Of a stretch of DNA of 64,000 nucleotides, positions 34,600-42,217 are shown piece by piece. Position 1 is the stretch's first letter. Every line of letters begins with the position of its first letter. The DNA lies in the NCBI GenBank assembly GCA_943787365.1, contig CALSMD010000001.1, forward strand, positions 124,001 through 188,000, written 5' to 3'. The notes under the pieces were generated by a model. It did no database searches. It was given only the letters and a program-made list of their open reading frames with translations, and had not been told where the DNA came from. The translations under genes and the position numbers were made by a program. The DNA is from an uncultured Flavobacteriaceae bacterium (GTDB taxonomy: Bacteria; Bacteroidota; Bacteroidia; Flavobacteriales; Flavobacteriaceae).

Positions 34600-36086
34600 T
34601 AGTATTTCGCTGCCTTTCCATTGGCAGACGATTCTTTAAGAAAGGTTCTTAAGTCTTCATTTGCCTGAATTAAATCTTCATCACGCAAATACATCATGTG
34701 TCCACTGCGGTAGCCTTTAAACGTAAAACGATCTTTCATTTTCCCGCTAGGATCCACTTGCGATAAGGTGTATTTTGCATTAAAATAAGTGGTTGCACCA
34801 TCGTAATATCCAGATTGGTTCAACACTTTTAGATAGGGGTTTTGTGCCATTGCCAAACGCAGATTGTCACGGGTGTTGTCATCATCGTTATTCCAAGGTT
34901 GCACAGAGCCAAACATATTGTATTTTAAATCGGTTGTAAACTTTAATTCACTTTTGATATAATGGTTGATGGCAGGCGTAAACGAATGCAGCCAAGAGGT
35001 GAGCTCTGCACTGTAATCGGGACGATCGCCCGATTCTTTTTCGTCAATTCCTAGGTAGCGAGAGTCCAGTCGTCCGATGGTTTGACCGGTATCATCTCGA
35101 AGTAATTCTTTCCAAAAAAACGAATTCGGAACCTCTAAATTATGTTGTAAAATCACCTTTTGACTCAAGCCCGAATAATAAGCCATTTTTTCACTGACTG
35201 CCATTTTTTCTTCGGCATCAATAAAGCCACCCTTTGCCAATGCAGGAATAAGTGAATTGAGCGCATAGGCTTCTGATTCTGGAAGAATGTCTAATAAATC
35301 TTTGGATTGAAGTGCCTCTGGTAATTTGTTGTGATACCATGCGGTTGCTGTATAATAGGGAAGGTTCAATGCGGAGGAAACGGGCCCTCCAACACGTAAG
35401 ACTTTATAATCTGCGGGAGATACTAAGATGACGCCATTTAAGTACATCCATTGATTTTGTTGGAGTTCTAAAGACAGGCCCATCACACGGGTGCCTCCAT
35501 AACTTTCGCCAATAATATATTTAGGAGATTCCCATCTGTTTTTTCGACTTACAAATGTATTGATCCATCCCGCTAAATATTTGATATCTTCATTGATTCC
35601 AAAAAATTGTTCTCGATCGGGCATTTCACCTTCTTTATTGGGAAGCATTCTGGAATATCCCGTATTTACAGGGTTGACAAAAACAATGTCCGCGTCGTCT
35701 AAAATGGAATTTGGATTGTTTTTAAACCCATAGGGTTGGACAGGATAGCCTTCGGAATCGACATTTAAAATGCGAGGACCTGTATAGGCAACATGCATCC
35801 AAACGGACGCCGATCCTGGGCCTCCATTAAAGGAAATGATTAAGGGACGCATCGCACTATTTTTCACGTTATTTCGGGTGTAATAGGTATAATACAAACT
35901 AGCGATTGGCATGCCCTCATTATCCCAAACGGGTTGCATACCTGTTTCGGCAGTATAATCGAATTTCACCCCTTTTACGGTTGTGGAGTGGGTAGTGGTC
36001 ACAATCGTGTCCACAGGGATTTCAATAGATTGACTGGAGCCAATAAAAAGAGAGACTAAACTGATATAAAATAGACGATTCTTCAT
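34599..36086 (-). CDS. S10 serine carboxypeptidase
   Basis: 495 aa, signal peptide MKNRLFYISLVSLFIGSSQS. Carboxypeptidase Y-type: SFNGGPGSASVWMH (oxyanion hole), VNPVNTGYSR, nucleophile in IIGESYGGTRV, YDGATTYFNAKYTLSQ (Asp) and YRSGHMMYL (His). Exported C-terminal exopeptidase for peptide nutrition. S10 peptidases are uncommon in bacteria overall but regular in this phylum. Confidence 0.92.
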   Translation of the reverse strand: MKNRLFYISLVSLFIGSSQSIEIPVDTIVTTTHSTTVKGVKFDYTAETGMQPVWDNEGMPIASLYYTYYTRNNVKNSAMRPLIISFNGGPGSASVWMHVAYTGPRILNVDSEGYPVQPYGFKNNPNSILDDADIVFVNPVNTGYSRMLPNKEGEMPDREQFFGINEDIKYLAGWINTFVSRKNRWESPKYIIGESYGGTRVMGLSLELQQNQWMYLNGVILVSPADYKVLRVGGPVSSALNLPYYTATAWYHNKLPEALQSKDLLDILPESEAYALNSLIPALAKGGFIDAEEKMAVSEKMAYYSGLSQKVILQHNLEVPNSFFWKELLRDDTGQTIGRLDSRYLGIDEKESGDRPDYSAELTSWLHSFTPAINHYIKSELKFTTDLKYNMFGSVQPWNNDDDNTRDNLRLAMAQNPYLKVLNQSGYYDGATTYFNAKYTLSQVDPSGKMKDRFTFKGYRSGHMMYLRDEDLIQANEDLRTFLKESSANGKAAKY

Positions 36087-36149
36087 TTTATGAAATGTTT
36101 GTTAGGATTGACTAAAATACAATCTTTAGCACAAAATAGAAATATTAAT

Positions 36150-36377
36150 TTAAAAATCTGCCAATGTGGTGGCAACGATGGCTTCTGCTTTACTCTTTTC
36201 ACTCGAGTGTACGTACAGTTCTTGAAATCCGTAAGTAGGCGTTCCAAAACCTGCCAAACGAGCGGATTCTGTTTCATCTTTTATAATAGGGCTGATGCCC
36301 ATTTTTTCTAAGTTTTGAGTGATGAGTTGAACCACAATAAAGCTTCCGGCATACAGTTTTGAATAATTAGATTCCAT
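36150..36377 (-). CDS. DUF2007 domain protein
   Basis: 75 aa ferredoxin-like small domain: LYAGSFIVVQLITQNLEKMGISPIIKDE, then ELYVHSSEKSKAEAIV. The family is called putative signal-transducing protein, with no established role. Upstream of the S10 gene by 63 bases. Confidence 0.8.
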   Translation of the reverse strand: MESNYSKLYAGSFIVVQLITQNLEKMGISPIIKDETESARLAGFGTPTYGFQELYVHSSEKSKAEAIVATTLADF

Positions 36378-36624
36378 AGGTTTTGATTTTTAAGGACTAT
36401 AATTCTGTCAAAGAAAAATTCAATGACCATTTTATAGAAGATTCGAGATTTTAATGGAAGTCCCAGTAGAGAGCTTTGCATTGAATTCTTTCAAGCAATT
36501 TACGAATAAATTTGACCACCCCGACATATTTTCGCTACAATAGTAAACGGTGAATTAACACGACATTCATGTGTATTATTTATTTTTTTGTAATTTCACC
36601 AAAATAACCCCTAAACCTACGATC

Positions 36625-37005
36625 ATGAAAAAATGTATTTTCATCCTATTTTTTCTTTCAATTTCAAACACATTTGCACAAACTGTATCCGAAGATATTC
36701 TTGGACAGTGGCAATTGCAAACACTGCAAGTTGACAATGATAAAATAACAGCTAAAGAAGCATTTGAGACCAATAATGTATTCCAAATATATTCTGAAAA
36801 CAATCAATTTGAAGGGATTGTTGGCGAAAAAAACAACAAGGGTACTTGGGAACTTTCTGACAACCAAAAATCTGTATATATCAAATTAGACATACAGAAA
36901 GAAGGTCAAGAATTTACAATTACTAAATTGTCTGCGACGGAGCTTGTGTTAGATATTATTGATAATGATCAAGTAATCACCTTCTCTTATGTAAAGAAAA
37001 TGTGA
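36625..37005 (+). CDS. Secreted lipocalin-like protein
   Basis: 126 aa from the ATG at 36625, which begins a clean signal peptide (KKCIFILFFLSISNTFAQ); an upstream frame from 36571 would bury it. The mature part ILGQWQLQTLQVDND and NKGTWELSDNQKSVYIKL suggests the lipocalin-like beta-barrel found in small Bacteroidota exported proteins. Ligand unknown. Confidence 0.7.
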   Translation: MKKCIFILFFLSISNTFAQTVSEDILGQWQLQTLQVDNDKITAKEAFETNNVFQIYSENNQFEGIVGEKNNKGTWELSDNQKSVYIKLDIQKEGQEFTITKLSATELVLDIIDNDQVITFSYVKKM

Positions 37006-37078
37006 TTACTTTAGGGTAATTAAAATGACTAAAAGACTCCTTTAATTATTAGTGTCGATGTCGCCTCCAGAAGATGAT

Positions 37079-37777
37079 TTAACTATCATTTTTCACAGCT
37101 GTTTCGTGATTTTCAATGTGCGCACCGCTAGAGGCATTCGCATTAAATTCTTCCAAGCATTTTACAGATAAATTGGACCCGCTGGATGCTTTTGTTTCAC
37201 AAAATTCAGCCGTTAATTTTGAAGCATCTATTTGACTTCCGCTTGAAGAATTTCCAACAAACCCTTTGGTGTTTCCTTCTAAGATTAAATCACTGCCACT
37301 TGAACTGCTGCTATTTATATGCTTGGTTTCAACGGAGAGTTTCATTTCACTTCCGCTAGAAGTGCTCAAGTCAAGACTCGGAACTTTTAGTGTATTGGTG
37401 CTAAAAACGGCACTTCCACTCGAAGCTTTGATTTGTTGGATAGTCATAAAATTGACCACTACTTTTTTGGAGGTAACATGATGGGTGCTTTTATCCATGT
37501 AAATTTTAAGCGTTTCATTTTCAATGTGAGTGATGATTAATTCTTGAATATTTTCATCTGCTTGAACTGAAATACTAGGGCTGTCACTTTGTGTTAAAAA
37601 GAGATCGATACCTGCACTGACTTCGATACTGTTAAAGGATTCATTACTGTTTCGTTGTTCGGTGACTACAACGCCGTTGCCACGCACCCCTTTATTAAAT
37701 GGATAGGAGTTAAATTGGCAAGCGTTTAAGGCAAGGCTTACAATAGTGATGCTGATAAATTTGATAAGGGTGATCAT
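37079..37777 (-). CDS. GIN-domain (DUF2807) lipoprotein
   Basis: 232 aa. SPII signal ending ALNACQFNS. Mature chain is a right-handed beta-helix-like repeat rich in SSGS: KASSGSAVFSTNT, STSSGSEMKLS, SSSSGSDLILE, NSSSGSQIDAS, KASSGSNLSV, NASSGAHIEN, about one rung per 22 residues. Head GIN domains of this kind accompany PspC proteins in Bacteroidota, as here (18-bp gap). Confidence 0.88.
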   Translation of the reverse strand: MITLIKFISITIVSLALNACQFNSYPFNKGVRGNGVVVTEQRNSNESFNSIEVSAGIDLFLTQSDSPSISVQADENIQELIITHIENETLKIYMDKSTHHVTSKKVVVNFMTIQQIKASSGSAVFSTNTLKVPSLDLSTSSGSEMKLSVETKHINSSSSSGSDLILEGNTKGFVGNSSSGSQIDASKLTAEFCETKASSGSNLSVKCLEEFNANASSGAHIENHETAVKNDS

Positions 37778-37795
37778 GATAGTTTAGGTTTTAAG

Positions 37796-39397
37796 TTAGT
37801 TGTTTTTATTTAGGTTTGGACAATCCAAGCATCGCATGGATTTATGTTCTATTTTTAGATAATGATCTTCATTTCCATTGTCTAAAATGTCATTATGTAT
37901 TGAATAGTTACGGTGGTAAGAATAGGTGTTTTCATCTGGAAACAACACGCTGCCAATGGGCAGTTGTATAATGACTTCAATGTTTTGTCCTCTATATTTT
38001 TGTTCTATATCTGTAAGGAAAAAACCATCTAAAGACAAGGTATTGTTTTTGAATTCAAATTGATAATCCAACGCCATCGCTCGATCTTTAGCGATCAAAT
38101 AATCGACTCCAGACGCTTTCTTTTCGACTGAAATACTCCCAATAGAATCTTTTGTGGACTGTACGATGAGCCTTATATCCGAACCATAAATTCGTTTTGT
38201 ATCCTGTTCGTCATAGATAATCTCTAAGTTACTATTGCGATGTAAAAATTTCGAGTATAAGGGATTGCCTTTCATTTCTAGATACAACGTATCCATTTTT
38301 GTAATGGGCAACTCTACTTGCTCCGTGACACTCGCATCCAATCTATAATCGGCAGCTTGTTTAACACTAAATATGGTGAGTGTAATCAAGACAATGAGCC
38401 AAACTCCTAAGAGTGAAAATTTAGTATACTTGTTGAATAAAGGAATCCGTTTGGACACCATGCGCAAGCCTAAGAGCAATATAAAGACCATTGGAATTCC
38501 AGCAATTAACAGTGCTAAAATAGAAACCAACCATATTGGCAAGCCTGACGAGTTGACGAGCTCTGCAAAATCCATCCCTGGAAAATGGATGGCATCTGCG
38601 ATACCAACCGTTAGTAAGCCTATAAAAAATCCAATTAGTATCACGATACTGAAAACGATAAAGAACATTCCAATCGCTTTGAAAATTAATTTAAAGAAGA
38701 GCAAAATGAGATCCCCAATCGTTTCAAAAAAAGAGCGCGATGTTGACTGGATATTTTTACCCAAATCATTTAATCTTCCTGAGTTGACGCTGTCTTTAAC
38801 ACGCCCAAGGCTCTCCTTAACATTACCAAACTCTTCTTTTACTTTTTTTTCAATATTGGTAATGTTGATGGGCTTTCCCATCATGGATAGTTTTTCGGCT
38901 GTTGTATTCGCAGCAGGAATTAAAATCCATAAAATAATATATAATAAAGGTCCCATTCCGGCACCAAAAATTAAGATCACCCAAATCAGTCTTATGATGA
39001 GTGGGTCAATTCCAAAATAATACCCAAAACCAGACGATACGCCTCCTATGTATGAGTTATCTCGATCTCTAAACAAACGTCGTTTTTGACTGTCTGATTT
39101 TTCATTTTTAGGGGCTTCTTCAAAAATTTCTTCGTCTATTTTATAATCTTCAGGTTGTCCCATAATGATTACAATCTCATCCACTTCTTTATTAGAAATG
39201 ACTTGTTGACTTGTTTTTATGCGCTCTGAAAACAGTTCAGCAACACGCCCTTCGATATCTGAAATAATTTCAGATGCACCTTGGGTGTTTTGTAACGAGG
39301 CTTTGATGGCTTCAAAATAATTTTGAAGTTTTTGATAGGCATCTTCATCTATATTAAATAAGATCCCGGCTAGATTTATACTTACAGTTTTGTTCAT
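37796..39397 (-). CDS. PspC-domain membrane protein
   Basis: 533 aa from the ATG giving MNKTVSINLAG, which overlaps the padR stop by four bases; a longer upstream frame runs inside padR and is rejected. Order: N-terminal HMA-less region, PspC domain (RLFRDRDNSYIGGVSSGFGYYFGIDPLIIRLIWVI, about residues 105-140), further TM helices (LILLFFKLIFKAIGMFFIVF and two more) and a C-terminal beta-rich domain with CLDCPNL at the end. Envelope-stress function inferred from PspC. Confidence 0.88.
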   Translation of the reverse strand: MNKTVSINLAGILFNIDEDAYQKLQNYFEAIKASLQNTQGASEIISDIEGRVAELFSERIKTSQQVISNKEVDEIVIIMGQPEDYKIDEEIFEEAPKNEKSDSQKRRLFRDRDNSYIGGVSSGFGYYFGIDPLIIRLIWVILIFGAGMGPLLYIILWILIPAANTTAEKLSMMGKPINITNIEKKVKEEFGNVKESLGRVKDSVNSGRLNDLGKNIQSTSRSFFETIGDLILLFFKLIFKAIGMFFIVFSIVILIGFFIGLLTVGIADAIHFPGMDFAELVNSSGLPIWLVSILALLIAGIPMVFILLLGLRMVSKRIPLFNKYTKFSLLGVWLIVLITLTIFSVKQAADYRLDASVTEQVELPITKMDTLYLEMKGNPLYSKFLHRNSNLEIIYDEQDTKRIYGSDIRLIVQSTKDSIGSISVEKKASGVDYLIAKDRAMALDYQFEFKNNTLSLDGFFLTDIEQKYRGQNIEVIIQLPIGSVLFPDENTYSYHRNYSIHNDILDNGNEDHYLKIEHKSMRCLDCPNLNKNN

Positions 39398-39735
39398 TTT
39401 TTTGTGGTTTTTGGGAGGGTTACTAAAGTGACTGCGTTGTGGAGTTCGCTCCACGTGGTCGTTAATTCAACTAAAAACAATTCCCCAGTTTCAGTGAGTG
39501 TGTAATACTTTCTGGGAGGTCCGGTTGTGGATTCTTCCCAACGGTAATTGAGGAGTCCAGAATTTTTAAGCCGTGTGAGAAGGGGATAAATAGTACCTTC
39601 AACCACCAGCAGTTTTGCTTCTTTTAAGGTTTTTAGAATTTCGGCGACGTAGGCATCTTTATTTTTTAAGACGGACAATATGCAGAATTCTAAAACACCT
39701 TTTCGCATTTGCGCTTTTGTGTTTTCTATTTTCAT
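39394..39735 (-). CDS. PadR-family transcriptional regulator
   Basis: 113 aa winged helix: MRKGVLEFCILSVLKNKDAYVAEILKTL, EGTIYPLLTRLKNSGLLNYRWEES and PPRKYYTLTETGE are the PadR signature. First gene of padR-pspC-GIN operon and probably its autorepressor; an operator-like palindrome lies 38 bases upstream. Confidence 0.92.
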   Translation of the reverse strand: MKIENTKAQMRKGVLEFCILSVLKNKDAYVAEILKTLKEAKLLVVEGTIYPLLTRLKNSGLLNYRWEESTTGPPRKYYTLTETGELFLVELTTTWSELHNAVTLVTLPKTTKK

Positions 39736-39772
39736 TACTATTAATTTTCAACAAACCTAATACATAAAAAGG

Positions 39773-39791
39773 TATTATGCATAACATAGTA
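39773..39791. promoter_or_regulatory. Candidate PadR operator
   Basis: TATTATG-CATAA-CATAGTA, an imperfect palindrome with TAnTATG half-sites, upstream of padR and between it and the divergent DUF4442 gene. PadR repressors typically bind ATGT/ACAT-rich palindromes in their own promoters. Confidence 0.5.
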
Positions 39792-39866
39792 TTATATTTT
39801 AACTTAACTTTAACAAATCAAGGTCTTTAAAAATTACTTATCTTAGCTAACAATCTAATCGCACAA

Positions 39867-40325
39867 ATGGACTTCACACCAAGAAAACTCAATTTATTTT
39901 TACTGTTCAAATTACCATCTGCTTATCTGACAGGCGTAAGGGCAAAATCGATTGATGCACAAACATGTGTGATCGTTGTGAAGCACCGTTGGATCAATCA
40001 GAATCCTTTTAAATCCATGTTTTGGGCCGTACAAGGGATGGCAGCAGAACTAGCAACAGGGGCTTTGATTATGATGAAAGTGGAAGCTTCTCATAAAAAC
40101 ATTTCCATGTTGGTCATTAAAAACAATGCCCGTTTCACCAAAAAAGCAAAAGGGGTTATTACGTTTACTTGCGACCAAGGTAACCTAGTAGACAAAGCCT
40201 TGCAAAAAGCAATAGAAACAGGCGAGGGGCAAACGGTGATTTTAACCGCCAATGGAATTGATTTGGCAGGCGATGAGGTCGCTTCTTTTGACTTCGAGTG
40301 GTCTCTGAAACTGAAACAAAAATAA
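39867..40325 (+). CDS. DUF4442 hot-dog-fold protein
   Basis: 152 aa. CVIVVKHRWINQNPFKSMFWAVQGMAAELATGALIMMKVE resembles the hot-dog helix and substrate channel of thioesterase-like DUF4442 proteins; IVKNNARFTKKAKGVITFTC is the following sheet. Possible acyl-CoA thioesterase; substrate unknown. A near-consensus box TATCTTAG lies at 39839-39846. Confidence 0.8.
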   Translation: MDFTPRKLNLFLLFKLPSAYLTGVRAKSIDAQTCVIVVKHRWINQNPFKSMFWAVQGMAAELATGALIMMKVEASHKNISMLVIKNNARFTKKAKGVITFTCDQGNLVDKALQKAIETGEGQTVILTANGIDLAGDEVASFDFEWSLKLKQK

Positions 40326-40407
40326 ATCAAAAGATACTGTTAAAGTTTGATGAGGGGTTCATTTTTTCATTACATTTATAAAATAATCATTAAATATTCG
40401 CCTATTC

Positions 40408-40422
40408 AATAACATTACTTTT
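40408..40422 (+). promoter_or_regulatory. 15-bp motif shared with the ECF sigma leader
   Basis: AATAACATTACTTTT is identical to 22687-22701 and lies 24 bases before the ATG of the 64-aa gene. Could be a promoter or operator element shared by the two genes. Confidence 0.45.
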
Positions 40423-40446
40423 TATTAATTTTAATCCATTCTAAAA

Positions 40447-40641
40447 ATGTCAAGAGCAATGTTTGAGTACACCAAAACGGTACTGAATAAGGTGAGTTTC
40501 GATACCAACCTTTTTTGTAAAGAAGTTCAAAAGGCACTTCAACGTTTATTACCATACGAAATAGAAGAATTAAAATTATTCATTCAAAACTTGATTACAT
40601 TCAATCCTGATTTGAAACAATGTATGGTTTATTTGAATTAG
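40447..40641 (+). CDS. Small conserved-looking protein (64 aa)
   Basis: Begins MSRAMFEYTKTVLNKVSFD; helical, acidic-to-neutral, with LFCKEVQKALQRLLPYEIEELKLFIQ. No named domain, but the sequence looks like a small family I associate with Flavobacteriaceae. A strong terminator follows and a motif shared with the sigma-gene leader precedes it, both supporting a real transcript. Confidence 0.75.
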   Translation: MSRAMFEYTKTVLNKVSFDTNLFCKEVQKALQRLLPYEIEELKLFIQNLITFNPDLKQCMVYLN

Positions 40642-40663
40642 TCTTTGTATAAAATTAAACTGT

Positions 40664-40688
40664 AAAGTGGCCGAGAGGCCACTTTTTT
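40664..40688 (+). terminator. Intrinsic terminator
   Basis: Perfect 9-bp stem AAAGTGGCC-GAGA-GGCCACTTT followed by T-tract, directly after the 64-aa gene. Confidence 0.92.
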
Positions 40689-41626
40689 TATTTTGGAACG
40701 GGACTTATAATTTGCACATTTTGAAAGGCAATCGCCCCCCGAATGATTCCAGAAATGATGTTGTGGAGTGCATCCGTTATTTGAATTTTCAATTCACTTT
40801 TATGATAGATCAAACTGACTTCCCTTGCAGGTGAAGGCTCACTAAAATAATGTAGATTCTCTTGTTCTTTTTCTTTTAAGTCTAAGGTGTGCAAATAGGG
40901 GAGCAGTGTCATTCCCATCCCTTCATTGGTTAATTTCACCAACATTTCAAAACTTCCGCTTTCCAACTGAAATTCGTCATGGTCTTTGGTTTTTTTGGCG
41001 TTACATAAATTAAGCACCCCATCTCTAAAACAATGCCCGTCTTCTAACAACAGCATGTCATTAATGTCCAAGTCCGAAACCTCTAATGTTTTTTTGGAGG
41101 TCAAACGATGGTTGTTGGGAATGTAGCCTACAAAGGGTTCGTAAAACAAAACACGTTCTTTGATGTGTTCGTTTTTCAAAGGCGTTGCGGCGATGGCAGC
41201 ATCTAAATGCCCGTCCCTGATCCGTTGGATGATTTCCTCGGTATTCAGTTCCTCGATTTTAAGCTTTATTTTTGGATAGCGTTTGATAAACGTTTTTAGA
41301 AACATTGGCAACAATGTTGGCATGACGGTTGGGATGATTCCTAATTTGAACTCTCCACCAATAAATCCTTTTTGTTGGTCCACAATATCCGTGATGCGTT
41401 CGGCTTCATTGACAATGTTTTTTGCTTGGTTGACAATTTTGCGTCCCACCTCAGTCAATTCAATTGGCTTTTTACTGCGGTCAAAAATCTGAACAGCCAA
41501 CTGGTCTTCCAGTTTTTGAATTTGCATGCTCAGTGTGGGTTGTGTGACAAAACACTTTTCCGCTGCTTTGGTGAAGTTTTGATGTTCAGCAACTGCTAAG
41601 ACATATTTGAGTTGTGTGATGGTCAT
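40688..41626 (-). CDS. oxyR: OxyR-type LysR hydrogen-peroxide sensor
   Basis: 312 aa. LysR helix-turn-helix at residues 18-45 (FTKAAEKCFVTQPTLSMQIQKLE) and a substrate-domain fold. LLLEDGHCFRDGVLNLC places Cys199 and Cys208 exactly at the E. coli OxyR redox positions, so it is a true peroxide sensor rather than a generic LysR. The C-terminal tail is about seven residues longer than usual. No target gene such as dps or katA adjoins it. Confidence 0.93.
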   Translation of the reverse strand: MTITQLKYVLAVAEHQNFTKAAEKCFVTQPTLSMQIQKLEDQLAVQIFDRSKKPIELTEVGRKIVNQAKNIVNEAERITDIVDQQKGFIGGEFKLGIIPTVMPTLLPMFLKTFIKRYPKIKLKIEELNTEEIIQRIRDGHLDAAIAATPLKNEHIKERVLFYEPFVGYIPNNHRLTSKKTLEVSDLDINDMLLLEDGHCFRDGVLNLCNAKKTKDHDEFQLESGSFEMLVKLTNEGMGMTLLPYLHTLDLKEKEQENLHYFSEPSPAREVSLIYHKSELKIQITDALHNIISGIIRGAIAFQNVQIISPVPK

Positions 41627-41646
41627 AAGCGTTCTTATTAAGACTG

Positions 41647-41654
41647 CAAAGCTA
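41647..41654 (-). promoter_or_regulatory. Putative oxyR -7 box (TAGCTTTG)
   Basis: Minus strand TAGCTTTG fits TAnnTTTG, 20 bases before the oxyR ATG. No clear -33. Confidence 0.4.
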
Positions 41655-41720
41655 TCAATAAAAACTATGAACCTAGCTTGTTTTGATAGTTTTTTACTGT
41701 TTTGAGTTAAAAAAATAAGT

Positions 41721-41760
41721 TGTCATTCTGAACCTGACGGTAGGCAGGTTTATTTCAGAA
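41721..41760. repeat. Palindromic repeat family C, copy 2
   Basis: TGTCATTCTGAACCTG, GGTAGGCAGG and TTTATTTCAGAA match, in reverse orientation, the right arm of the repeat at 26779-26832. Confidence 0.7.
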
Positions 41761-41876
41761 CAACTGCTACTGCAAAGTCTGCCGACTTTGAGTTCTCTAT
41801 TTTTATAATACGCTCTTTCATTATTCTTCATTTTTTTTTACTTTTTAATGTAATCTTGCCTTTTTTATGTTGCGCT

Positions 41877-41908
41877 AAGTCGGGAAATCGAAGATTCGAC
41901 GAAGTCAA
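41877..41908. repeat. 32-bp repeat identical to 62874-62905
   Basis: Begins AAGTCGGGAAATCGAAGATT. Part of it (GATTCGACGAAGTCAAACTTT) is repeated in tandem at once (41927-41946). A diverged relative (GCTAAGTTAGGAAATTGA) occurs at 23594-23611. The 41655-42217 gap otherwise holds only these repeats; no gene seen. Confidence 0.8.
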
Positions 41909-42059
41909 ACTTTGTGCAGCATGGGGATTCGACGAAGTCAAACTTTGCGCAGCAGGGGTACACATTGATTTTATGAAATATACAGCTTAAAATTAATTGA
42001 AATTTTATTTGTTTAAGTCATAGAATACGCAGCAGGGGTTTCACACTATTTAAATAAAA

Positions 42060-42194
42060 AAAGAGGGAGTCTGAAAAGCTTTGCTTTGTCAATCTGAACT
42101 CGTTTCAGATTCTAAAACAAATTGAATATCTGTGAATTGAGATTCTGAAACGAGTTCAGAATGACAGATTTTCTACTTTTTAGACTCCCTCTTT
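42060..42194. repeat. 135-bp long inverted repeat, family C copy 3
   Basis: Outer perfect 13-bp arms AAAGAGGGAGTCT / AGACTCCCTCTTT (42060-42072, 42182-42194), inner 27-bp arms (42087-42113, 42140-42166; 25 of 27 pair) with GAACTCGTTTCAG core. Located just after the M3 peptidase gene; likely forms a very stable hairpin that could terminate it. Confidence 0.85.
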
Positions 42195-42217
42195 ATCAAA
42201 TACTATATGTGATTCTT

